Program-made: the position numbers and the translations under genes | Notes under the pieces: model-generated | What the model was told of the DNA's origin: nothing | Seen by the model: only the letters and a program-made list of their open reading frames with translations | The model's database searches: none | NCBI GenBank assembly: GCA_017626365.1 | Contig: JAGAIV010000030.1 | Coordinates: 1-64,000, forward strand | Direction: 5' to 3' | DNA length: 64,000 bases | From: Clostridia bacterium | Lineage (GTDB): Bacteria > Bacillota > Clostridia > TANB77 > CAG-508 | Shown: positions 57,517 to 64,000 of the stretch, in pieces | Layout: each line of letters opens with the position of its first letter | Numbering within the stretch: position 1 is the stretch's first letter

Positions 57517-57545
57517 TTGACAATAAAGAACAAATGTTTTAAACT
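57517..57545 (+). promoter_or_regulatory. Predicted promoter for the ORF6N gene
   Basis: Consensus TTGACA at 57517-57522, a 17-base spacer, TAAACT at 57540-57545. Confidence 0.65.
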
Positions 57546-57576
57546 ATATGTGATTTAAAATGAGGATGTGAATATT

Positions 57577-58503
57577 ATGAATGAAAAGAATAATATTGCA
57601 CCAATAAACGAAGAATTAAAAGTAGTAAAATATGAAACAGAAAATATTAAAAAATTGATTTATACCGTAAGAGGAAAACAAGTAATGCTAGATAGTGATG
57701 TAGCAATGCTATATCACTATGAAACTAAGAAAATAAATCAAACTGTAAAAAGAAATATTGAGAGGTTTCCAGAAAAATTTTGTTTTCAATTAACAGAAGG
57801 AGAATTAAAAAGTATGTGGTCACAATTTGTGACCACCTCAAAATTAGAAGACAATAAATATAGAAGCAAAAAATATTTACCATATGTATTTACAGAACAA
57901 GGAATTGCAATGCTTTCAGGACTATTAAGAAATGAAATAGCAGTTCAAGTTAGTATAAATATTATGGATGCATTTGTTGAAATGAGAAAATTTATAGCAA
58001 GCAATGGACAAGTATTTCAAGAAATAAGTAGCATAAAAGGTAAATTATTAGAGTATGACAAAAAGTTTGATGAAGTATTTAATGAATTACAAAAAAATAA
58101 GGAAGCAGAATTTAAACAAAAAATATTTTTTAATGGACAAATTTATGATGCATACAGTTTAATTATTGACATTATAAAAAGAGCAAAAAGTAAAATTTTA
58201 ATTATAGATAACTACATAGATGACAGTATTTTAAAAATGTTATCAAAGAAAAATAAAGACGTAGAAGTAGTTATATTAACATCACAAAATTGTAATCTAA
58301 CAAAATTAGATATTCAAAAATTCAACAAACAATATCCAACTTTAAAATTGGCAATAACAAATAAATTCCATGATAGATTTATTGTAATTGATAATAAAGA
58401 ATTATACCATTGTGGGGCATCACTTAAAGATTTAGGAAAAAAGTGCTTTGCAATTTCTAAGATAGAGGATATGGAATATGTAGAAAAAATAAGTAATACT
58501 TAG
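57577..58503 (+). CDS. ORF6N-domain protein with PLD-like C-terminal half
   Basis: A 308-residue protein. Residues ~20-130 carry the phage-type ORF6N DNA-binding domain (RGKQVMLDSDVAMLYHYETK, RFPEKFCFQLTEGE, YVFTEQGIAMLSGLL). Residues ~135-180 are a coiled coil. The last ~120 residues (AKSKILIIDNYIDDSILKML, then FHDRFIVIDNKELYHCGASLKDLG) resemble a phospholipase-D-like HxD domain with HDRFIVID. Homologues sit on phages, plasmids and chromosomes of Firmicutes and are treated as regulators or antirepressor-like proteins. Start ATG 57577 has TGAGGA upstream; GTG 57568 does not. Confidence 0.85.
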   Translation: MNEKNNIAPINEELKVVKYETENIKKLIYTVRGKQVMLDSDVAMLYHYETKKINQTVKRNIERFPEKFCFQLTEGELKSMWSQFVTTSKLEDNKYRSKKYLPYVFTEQGIAMLSGLLRNEIAVQVSINIMDAFVEMRKFIASNGQVFQEISSIKGKLLEYDKKFDEVFNELQKNKEAEFKQKIFFNGQIYDAYSLIIDIIKRAKSKILIIDNYIDDSILKMLSKKNKDVEVVILTSQNCNLTKLDIQKFNKQYPTLKLAITNKFHDRFIVIDNKELYHCGASLKDLGKKCFAISKIEDMEYVEKISNT

Positions 58504-58538
58504 ATAAAATAAATTTATTATAAAAGGAGAGATAGAAT

Positions 58539-59729
58539 ATGTTTAAAGAATACGCAGCAAATGAAAATAATCCGAAATGGAATAATATGATAGAAAGAGA
58601 GAAAGATTTATATAAGCGTAATAATGACATTCGTTCAGAGTTTGAACGTGATTATACAAGAATAATACACTCAAATGCATATAGAAGATTAAAACACAAA
58701 ACACAAGTATTTTTCTCGCCAGAAAATGATCATATTTGTACAAGAATAGAGCACGTTATTCATGTAGAATCTATTAGCCATACCATTGCAAAAGCACTGG
58801 GATTAAATACAGAACTAACAAAAGCAATTGCAGCAGCACATGATATAGGACATGCACCGTTCGGACATCAAGGAGAACATGTTTTATCACAAATTTCAAA
58901 AGAGGATATCGGTGAATTATTTTGGCACGAGAAAAACGGTCTAGAATTTGTAGATAAAATTGAATTATTAGAGGATAATTTAAAGAATAAACAAAATTTA
59001 AATTTAACTTATGCTGTACGAGATGGGATTGTATCACACTGTGGAGAGATAGATGAAAATAAGTTGAAACCAAGAGAAGAATATGTTGATTTACAAACAT
59101 ATGGTAAACCAAATCAATATGCGCCATACACTTGGGAAGGATGTGTAGTAAAAATAGCAGATAAAATATCATACTTAGGAAGAGATATTGAAGATGCTAT
59201 AACTTTAAGAATACTAGATGAACATTTGGAAGAATTACATAAATTATTAAATTATCATTCGAGTGATGTAATCAATAATACGGTTATTATCAATAATTTA
59301 ATTTATGATTTATGTACTAACTCTACACCAGAAAAAGGTTTATGTTTTTCAGAAGAAACATTTGATTTAATAAAAGAAATCAAAAAATTTAATTATAAAA
59401 ATATTTATTTATCTGATAGATTAAAACCTTCCGCCGAATATTTTAAATTAGTTCTAAATCAAATTTATCAAACATTGAAGAAAACATTTGATGGAAAGAA
59501 CACATTAAAGAATATAAACAATATGAAAAAGTTTTATCCAAAACTTTGTGATAGCTTTGAAGATTGGTTATCTAATTATTGGGATTTACCAAGAAAAGAG
59601 ACCGCTAAAAATGATATCGTATTCCATATGGAGAATGAGAAAGAATATTATAAGGCTATTATATGCTACATAGCAGGAATGACAGATAATTTTGCAGTTG
59701 AAATATATAATGAGATTATTGGCTTTTAA
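58539..59729 (+). CDS. dgt: dGTPase-like HD-domain dNTP triphosphohydrolase
   Basis: A 396-residue HD protein: FERDYTRIIHSNAYRRLKHKTQVF, RIEHVIHVESISHTIAKALG, and HDIGHAPFGHQGE, the metal-binding HD motif, followed by YAVRDGIVSHCGE and VVKIADKISYLGRDIEDA. It hydrolyses dNTPs to nucleoside plus triphosphate and so shapes the nucleotide pool. AAAGGAGAG precedes the ATG. No fixed partner; 36 bases after the ORF6N gene. Confidence 0.92.
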   Translation: MFKEYAANENNPKWNNMIEREKDLYKRNNDIRSEFERDYTRIIHSNAYRRLKHKTQVFFSPENDHICTRIEHVIHVESISHTIAKALGLNTELTKAIAAAHDIGHAPFGHQGEHVLSQISKEDIGELFWHEKNGLEFVDKIELLEDNLKNKQNLNLTYAVRDGIVSHCGEIDENKLKPREEYVDLQTYGKPNQYAPYTWEGCVVKIADKISYLGRDIEDAITLRILDEHLEELHKLLNYHSSDVINNTVIINNLIYDLCTNSTPEKGLCFSEETFDLIKEIKKFNYKNIYLSDRLKPSAEYFKLVLNQIYQTLKKTFDGKNTLKNINNMKKFYPKLCDSFEDWLSNYWDLPRKETAKNDIVFHMENEKEYYKAIICYIAGMTDNFAVEIYNEIIGF

Positions 59730-59738
59730 ATAAAAATG

Positions 59739-59767
59739 TTGAAAATTTGGTTAACATATGATAAAAT
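59739..59767 (+). promoter_or_regulatory. Predicted promoter for the 59828 gene
   Basis: TTGAAA at 59739-59744, a 17-base spacer, TAAAAT at 59762-59767; the -10 region reads ATATGATAAAATATT, similar to the one before the SSB-like gene. Confidence 0.6.
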
Positions 59768-59827
59768 ATTTACATAAGTTTTAGACTGTAAACCTAGTAG
59801 AAATACTTAAGCGAAAGGAGAAAAGTT

Positions 59828-60322
59828 ATGTCTTATTATTCACAGAAGCTAGAAAACATACGGGAAATACTACAATCTAATGTGTATCCACCTAAATTCA
59901 ATGCAAAACGGTGGAAACATGTAAAAGTAAACTGCTATGCATATGCATTAGACTTACCAATTAATGACAAGGAAAAGTTAATATTTATTCCTGGTCGTAT
60001 TTGTGATAAAAATGCAGAAAAAGTAATATGGACAGATGTAACAAGTAAGGTTAAGAGAGATTTAGAGTCTTTAGGTATTTCGTACCGAGAAGATGATGGG
60101 ATTTTATACGAAGGTGAATGGAGAATTGCAATATACTATATTCCAACTCCTCATGATTATCCGATTAGTTTTCACTTTGTAAGACAAGATGATGATGGGT
60201 TCTGGTCAGAGAAACCTTCATGGGAAGCAAAAATAAGGAGGTTTTTGCAAAAAACAGATACACCACCTGATTTATCGGAGTATGGACCCAAGCTCGAAAG
60301 CGTCTTAATTTTATCAAAATAA
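59828..60322 (+). CDS. Protein of unknown function (164 residues)
   Basis: ATG after GAAAGGAG. No family recognised. The sequence looks like a soluble alpha/beta protein: KHVKVNCYAYALDLPIN, IPGRICDKNAEKVIWTDVTSKVKRDLESLG, DGILYEGEWRIAIYYIPTPHDYPISFHFVRQDDDGFWSEKPSW. The CYAYAL and final SFHFVRQDDDGFWSEKPSW segments (Cys ... His) suggest a papain-like peptidase (C-H) fold or related hydrolase, a weak inference. It uses two CGG and two AGG codons among nine arginines, unlike the conserved genes nearby. Monocistronic, with promoter and terminator. Confidence 0.6.
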   Translation: MSYYSQKLENIREILQSNVYPPKFNAKRWKHVKVNCYAYALDLPINDKEKLIFIPGRICDKNAEKVIWTDVTSKVKRDLESLGISYREDDGILYEGEWRIAIYYIPTPHDYPISFHFVRQDDDGFWSEKPSWEAKIRRFLQKTDTPPDLSEYGPKLESVLILSK

Positions 60323-60347
60323 GTATATTTCTCTTTTTAAGTAAAAT

Positions 60348-60368
60348 GAGGTCGCGATTTGCGACCTC
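60348..60368. terminator. Convergent terminator of 59828 gene and asnB
   Basis: GAGGTCGC (60348-60355) pairs with GCGACCTC (60361-60368), loop GATTT; T/A-rich on both sides. Confidence 0.78.
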
Positions 60369-60377
60369 TTAACCATT

Positions 60378-62227
60378 TTATATTTCAATTTTCGGCTGAT
60401 ACTTCTCAAGCCACATATTAACCTGACAAAGATATGCCATAAGCTGTGGCCCAGTCATTAATTGCCCAAACCATGGTCTTGTAAATGCGTTTCCGTCTGT
60501 TTCTAGAATTTCTAAGATGTATTTTCTATTTAGTAGTATATTAATTGGTGCATCCTTTTTTTGCATAATATCAGATAGCATTTGCTTTACTGCTTTTAAA
60601 TAGGTTGGATTGTGGGTCTTTGGGTAAGGGCTCTTTTTTCTATTTACAGTTTCTTCTGGAAGTAGGTCGCGTACTACGTAACGTAATAATCCTTTTTCTC
60701 TGCCATTTAAGGCTTTTATTTCCCATGGTACATTCCACATATATTGAACTAACCTATAGTCGCAGAAAGGAACTCTTAGTTCTAATCCATTATACATACT
60801 CATTCGATCAGATCGGTCTAGTAGTGTTTGCATGAACCAGTTTAGTGTTAAATAAGAGATTTTTCTTTTTTCAGCAGTTTCTTCGGAATCGCAATCTAGA
60901 ATTTCTACTTTATCTAGGCTTTCATGATAACGAAAATCGATGTATTCTTTTAAGTTTACGGTTTTTCCGATGTCTGTATTTAATAGATTTTGTCTTTCTT
61001 CTAAGGCAATAGACCAAGGAAAGGTATTACTCTTTAGAGCATCTTCACGGAAGAACCAAGGGTATCCGGCAAAGATTTCATCCGAACATTCTCCGGAAAC
61101 AGCAACAGTGGCACCTTCTCGAATGTGTTTACAAAATAGTAGCATAGAAGAATCAACGTCTGCCATTCCAGGAAAATCTCTTGCAATCATAGCGTCTTCC
61201 AAAGCTAGAGCTAGTTCTGGGGTATCAATGACAATTTTATGATGATTGGTATCAAAATGTTGTAGCATTAAGTCAATATATTCGTTATCGGAGTTTGGCT
61301 GAAAATCGCTTTTTACAAAGTTCTTATCATTATCTACATAATCGACCGAATAGGTATCTAATTTCGGTAAGCTATTTTCTTTATAGTAATTACAAATGTA
61401 AGCAGTAATAATACTAGAATCTAGTCCTCCAGAAAGCATAGCACATAGTGGAACATCTGAAACTAGTTGCCTTTTTATAGCATCTTCTAATAAGTAATGA
61501 ACATTTTTACAAGTATTTTCAAAATCATCTGTATGAGGCTTTGATTCTAATTTCCAATATTCTTCATCTCGTAATCCATCTTTATTATAAATCATAAAAT
61601 GAGCTGGTTTCACTTCGTAAATATTTTTGAAAACAGAAGTACCAGGTGTATGGGCAGGACCAATACCGAATAATTCACATATTCCAGTTTTATCAATTTT
61701 AGGTTCTACATATGGGTGTTCTAAAAGTGCTTTTACTTCAGAAGCAAAAATAATAGTATCTTGAGTAATGGTATAATAAAGTGGTTTTATACCAAAATGA
61801 TCTCTTGCTAAAAATAGTTCTTGCTTTTTCTCATTCCAAATAGCAAAACTAAAAATACCGTTAAAATCTTTTACAATATCACTTCCGCCATTCCATAAAA
61901 GCTTTTAAAATTACTTCAGTATCGCAATATCCTTTAAAGGTATATCCTTTTTCTTTTAAGCTGTCTCGAATTTCTTTTGCATTATATAATTGACCGTTAT
62001 AGACAATCGTATAAGTATTATCATCTTGCTTTGCACTCATAGGCTGACCACCGGTTTTTAGGGTCAATAATAATTAATCTACGATGGCCTAGATTAACAT
62101 TAGGTGCTAAGTAAAAATTTTCTTCATCTGGACCACGTTTGGCAAGCTTTTTTGTCATACGAGTTAAAATTTCTCTTCTATCTTGTAAATCGTGTTTTAG
62201 GTTTACAAATCCAACAAAACCACACAT
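60378..62227 (-). CDS. asnB: Glutamine-dependent asparagine synthetase, interrupted by two extra Cs (+1) at 62053 and 61887
   Basis: ATG at 62227 after AAGGAGGA opens MCGFVGF, so Cys-2 is the glutaminase nucleophile. The chain is then RGPDEENFYLAPNVNLGHRRL, a +1 shift at 62053, GGQPMSAKQDD and VYNGQLYN, a second +1 shift at 61887, GSDIVKDFNGIFSFAIWN and ARDHFGIKPLYY. After that comes the synthetase domain with CAMLSGGLDSSIITAY (PP-loop) and the C-terminal DRMSMYNGLELRVPFCDYRLV. Repaired length is about 615 residues, normal for AsnB. Without repair the protein would be 68 residues. No in-frame CGG other than the two shift sites. The gene has its own strand and is not in an operon. Confidence 0.88.
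61885..61887 (-). other. In-frame CGG with extra C: second putative +1 frameshift site in asnB
   Basis: On the minus strand TGG CGG AAG TGA; skipping C gives TGG GGA AGT GAT (W-G-S-D). Without it the second frame stops two codons later. Confidence 0.6.
62051..62053 (-). other. In-frame CGG with extra C: first putative +1 frameshift site in asnB
   Basis: On the minus strand AAC CGG TGG TCA; skipping C gives AAC GGT GGT CAG (N-G-G-Q), restoring GGQPMS after GHRRLIIIDPKN. The only site where the glycine codon is GGT. Confidence 0.6.
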
Positions 62228-62292
62228 AAGTATCCTCCTTACAACAATTTAATGATAGTATATGCAGAAAAATAGATTTTTGAAACAATCCG

Positions 62293-62329
62293 ATAAAAGA
62301 AAAGAGCCCACCTAAACTAGATAGGTGGG
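62293..62329 (-). terminator. Terminator after the 62358 gene
   Basis: CCCACCTA (62307-62314) pairs with TAGGTGGG (62322-62329); on the minus strand it is followed by CTCTTTTCTTTT. Confidence 0.7.
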
Positions 62330-62357
62330 ACTAAAAGCCCGATTGCTTATAAACCGA

Positions 62358-62561
62358 TTAATTACAAAGTGTTAATAAGTGGTTTATATCTACTTCAACA
62401 AGATATTTTCCATCTACATCATTTTCAATAAAAACTAAACAACCCCGAGAAGATAAAAAAGATATATCTTCTGAAGTTAAAAAAAGAGATTTCTTGATAT
62501 TGCCTGTACAATTTGAAAGTTCAGTTCTTAGAACTGCGATTAAGTATTTAAAATTTACCAT
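62358..62561 (-). CDS. Small protein of unknown function (67 residues)
   Basis: ATG at 62561 with GGAAGGAGA about a dozen bases upstream. It reads VNFKYLIAVLRTELSNCTGN, then SRGCLVFIENDVDGKYLVEVDINHLL; two Cys-containing segments, no recognised domain. A terminator follows. It contains one CGG arginine codon (minus-strand codon at 62447, S-R-G). It lies between asnB and cysE, which has an opposite orientation. Confidence 0.5.
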   Translation of the reverse strand: MVNFKYLIAVLRTELSNCTGNIKKSLFLTSEDISFLSSRGCLVFIENDVDGKYLVEVDINHLLTLCN

Positions 62562-62694
62562 GATGCTTAAATTCTCCTTCCAAGCAAAAGGGCTTTAGTC
62601 GCGAACCGATATTATTATTGTATGAAGCAAAAGAAAAAATAGAACTAAAATAACAATATTATTTTAAATTCATATAATATTTTAGGTGAGGAAT

Positions 62695-63222
62695 ATGAAA
62701 AAGTTATTAAAAGAATTGTATGAAGATGCAAATAATATATTAAAAAAAGACCCTGCTGCGAAAAATATTTTATATGTAATTTTGTTATATCAAGGCTTTC
62801 ATATTTTACTATTTTATCGTATAGGGCATTTTTTCTATCGACATAAATTATATTTTATTGCAAGACTTATTTCACAAATAGCAAGATTCTTAACAGGAAT
62901 TGAAATCCACCCAGGAGCAAAAATTGGAAGAAGATTGTTTATTGATCATGGAATGGGAATTGTTATAGGAGAAACAGCAACCATTGGAAATGATTGTACT
63001 ATTTACCATGGAGTCACTTTAGGAGGAACTGGAAAAGACAAATACAAAAGACATCCAGATTTAGGAAATAATGTTATGGTAGGATGTGGAGCAAAGGTAT
63101 TAGGACCAATTAAAATTGGAAACAACGTAAAAATTGGAGCAAATGCCGTTGTAACAAAACCGGTGGAGGATAATGTGACAGTAGTAGGAATACCAGGTAA
63201 AATAATAGAAAAACCAATGTAG
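62695..63222 (+). CDS. cysE: Serine O-acetyltransferase
   Basis: A 175-residue short-form CysE: an N-terminal helical part ([26 protein letters not shown]) and a left-handed beta-helix with [46 protein letters not shown] (catalytic His in DHGMG and [10 protein letters not shown]). It makes O-acetylserine for cysteine synthesis. ATG 62695 is preceded by AGGTG; the GTG at 62686 overlaps that site. A TATAAT -10 is at 62674-62679. Confidence 0.93.
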   Translation: MKKLLKELYEDANNILKKDPAAKNILYVILLYQGFHILLFYRIGHFFYRHKLYFIARLISQIARFLTGIEIHPGAKIGRRLFIDHGMGIVIGETATIGNDCTIYHGVTLGGTGKDKYKRHPDLGNNVMVGCGAKVLGPIKIGNNVKIGANAVVTKPVEDNVTVVGIPGKIIEKPM

Positions 63223-63239
63223 TTGTATAACTACATCGG

Positions 63240-63425
63240 TTATCGCAAGAAACGGCAATGTCCGTTCCATACTGAAGAGTCTTGCTGATGAATAATTTGT
63301 GAGATTGAACAGTGAGAACATTTAGAATAATCAAAAGTCTGATAACCTGTTGATTCTAAATATGTTTTAATGCACCGTTTACAAGTTTCATTAGGAGACT
63401 CTCCTTTGATTTTTTCAACTAGCAT
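63240..63425 (-). CDS. Small four-cysteine zinc-ribbon-like protein
   Basis: A 61-residue protein on the minus strand: ETCKRCIKTYLESTGYQTFD, then KCSHCSISQIIHQQDSSVWN. Two CxxC pairs 15-20 residues apart are a treble-clef/zinc-ribbon arrangement. CTAGGAGGT ends seven to eight bases before the ATG at 63425. Its stop lies 18 bases from the cysE stop. I do not recognise a family; metal binding is inferred. Confidence 0.65.
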   Translation of the reverse strand: MLVEKIKGESPNETCKRCIKTYLESTGYQTFDYSKCSHCSISQIIHQQDSSVWNGHCRFLR

Positions 63426-63533
63426 AAAGCTTTACCTCCTAGGTGTTTATAATACTATTTTACTACATTATAGAATAAAATACAATAGTATGAATTTATT
63501 GTACATAAAATTAAAAATATTTAACACAAACAC

Positions 63534-63562
63534 TTGTTTAAATAAAATAAATATAGTATAAT
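63534..63562 (+). promoter_or_regulatory. Predicted promoter for uvrA
   Basis: TTGTTT at 63534-63539, a 17-base spacer, TATAAT at 63557-63562. Confidence 0.6.
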
Positions 63563-63613
63563 AAAACTTGCATGTATGAATAATAAAAATGTAGATACAT
63601 GTTGGGGGTAAAT

Positions 63614-64000
63614 ATGAACGATAAAATAGTGATTAAAGGAGCAAAGGAGCATAATTTAAAAAATATAAATTTAGAAATACCAAGAGATAAGTTAGTCGTT
63701 ATAACTGGACTTTCGGGCTCACGGAAAATCTTCTCTTGCGTTTGATACGTTATATGCAGAAGGACAAAGGAGATATGTAGAAAGTTTATCCAGTTATGCA
63801 AGGCAATTTTTGGGGCTAATGGAAAAGCCAGATGTAGAATCTATTGAGGGGTTATCACCAGCAATTTCAATCGATCAAAAAACCACTTCAAAAAATCCAC
63901 GTTCTACGGTTGGAACCGTAACAGAAATTTATGATTATATTCGTCTTTTGTATGCAAGAATAGGAATTCCATATTGTCCAAATTGTGGTAAGAAAATTGA
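63614..64000 (+). CDS. uvrA: UvrA excinuclease ATPase subunit, 5' part, interrupted by an extra C (+1) at 63722; runs off the window
   Basis: ATG 63614 starts [20 protein letters not shown] and [15 protein letters not shown]. The zero frame then reads RKIFSCV-stop at about 63745. Skipping the C at 63722 gives [81 protein letters not shown] and the start of the first zinc finger (CPNCGKK). So the first Walker A, GLSGSGKSS, is restored exactly. Removing a neighbouring G instead would give SRKSS, destroying the motif. UvrA detects bulky DNA lesions. The rest of the gene is beyond the right edge. Confidence 0.9.
63722..63724 (+). other. In-frame CGG with extra C: putative +1 frameshift site in uvrA Walker A
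   Basis: Codon 37 reads TCA CGG AAA ATC TTC; skipping C gives TCA GGA AAA TCT TCT (S-G-K-S-S), the invariant P-loop. Only removal of the C is compatible with a working ATPase. Confidence 0.7.

Noticed and set aside
4215..63724. CGG reassignment to another amino acid as the explanation
   Set aside because: A reassigned codon would keep the reading frame; here the frame downstream of CGG is shifted by one base, so reassignment alone cannot restore the proteins.
3666..63745. Treating rnr, cdsA, polC, asnB and uvrA as ordinary pseudogenes
   Set aside because: All flanking sequence on both sides of each lesion is intact and conserved, polC and cdsA are essential, and the lesions share one exact form. 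Decay would give varied lesions and extra stops.
1..64000. CRISPR arrays, rRNA or tRNA genes, complete insertion sequences
   Set aside because: No regularly spaced repeats, no tRNA-like cloverleaf with CCA or rRNA sequence, and no transposase with terminal inverted repeats was found by reading. The Rpn-type gene at the left edge is truncated by the window, and no ends are visible.

Overview
The window is an AT-rich, almost fully co-directional segment of a low-G+C anaerobic Firmicute, most likely an uncultured clostridium. The support is the Gram-positive PolC replicase, the pyrH-frr-uppS-cdsA-rseP-polC gene order, an anaerobe-type flavo-diiron protein (FprA), strong AGGAGG ribosome sites, and clean TTGNNN-N17-TATAAT promoters. 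Nearly all genes read on the plus strand, so one replichore is represented.

Layout. 1-1.4 kb: tail of an Rpn-type nuclease and a two-OB-fold SSB-like protein. 1.5-15.5 kb: glycosyltransferase, YlbF-family protein, secG, rnr, flavin reductase, pyrH, frr, uppS, cdsA, rseP, polC, DUF1294. 15.5-16 kb: gene-free AT-rich stretch with a DnaA-box cluster. 16-21.3 kb: rhodanese, 6-phosphofructokinase, membrane protein, argS, LytR-CpsA-Psr (LCP) protein. 21.4-22.8 kb: stand-alone KAP P-loop NTPase. 23-46.4 kb: Wzx/Wzy-type surface polysaccharide locus. It has an initiating sugar transferase, several glycosyltransferases, LicC/LicD-like phosphocholine genes, Wzy, Wzx, two nearly identical FdtA-like ketoisomerases, an FdtB-like transaminase, rmlDACB, an LCP protein and the CpsC/CpsD/CpsB control module. 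46.4-64 kb: glmM, metG, tmk, nadD, a KH-domain orphan, miaB, mutS, fprA, an ORF6N regulator, dgt, an orphan, asnB (minus strand), cysE and the start of uvrA.

The outstanding observation is a repeated lesion. Five conserved genes (rnr, cdsA, polC, uvrA, asnB) are broken by six single-base frameshifts. In all six the frame is restored by removing one C that forms the first base of an in-frame CGG codon directly before a glycine codon (GGA five times, GGT once). In uvrA this restores the Walker A lysine-glycine context exactly. By my manual scan, CGG is otherwise absent in frame from every conserved gene here. It occurs as a sense codon only in four poorly characterised genes (nine codons). The pattern fits +1 ribosomal frameshifting at an unassigned or starved CGG codon, so that the CGGA/CGGT tetranucleotide is read as Gly. 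A systematic sequencing error with a strict context is the main alternative. Neither can be proved from the sequence alone.

Other unexplained structure includes a pair of about 80-bp hairpin repeats with co-varying stems around rmlC, a 23-bp-stem hairpin after mutS, small dispersed palindromes, and a promoter embedded in a terminator in front of the KAP NTPase gene.
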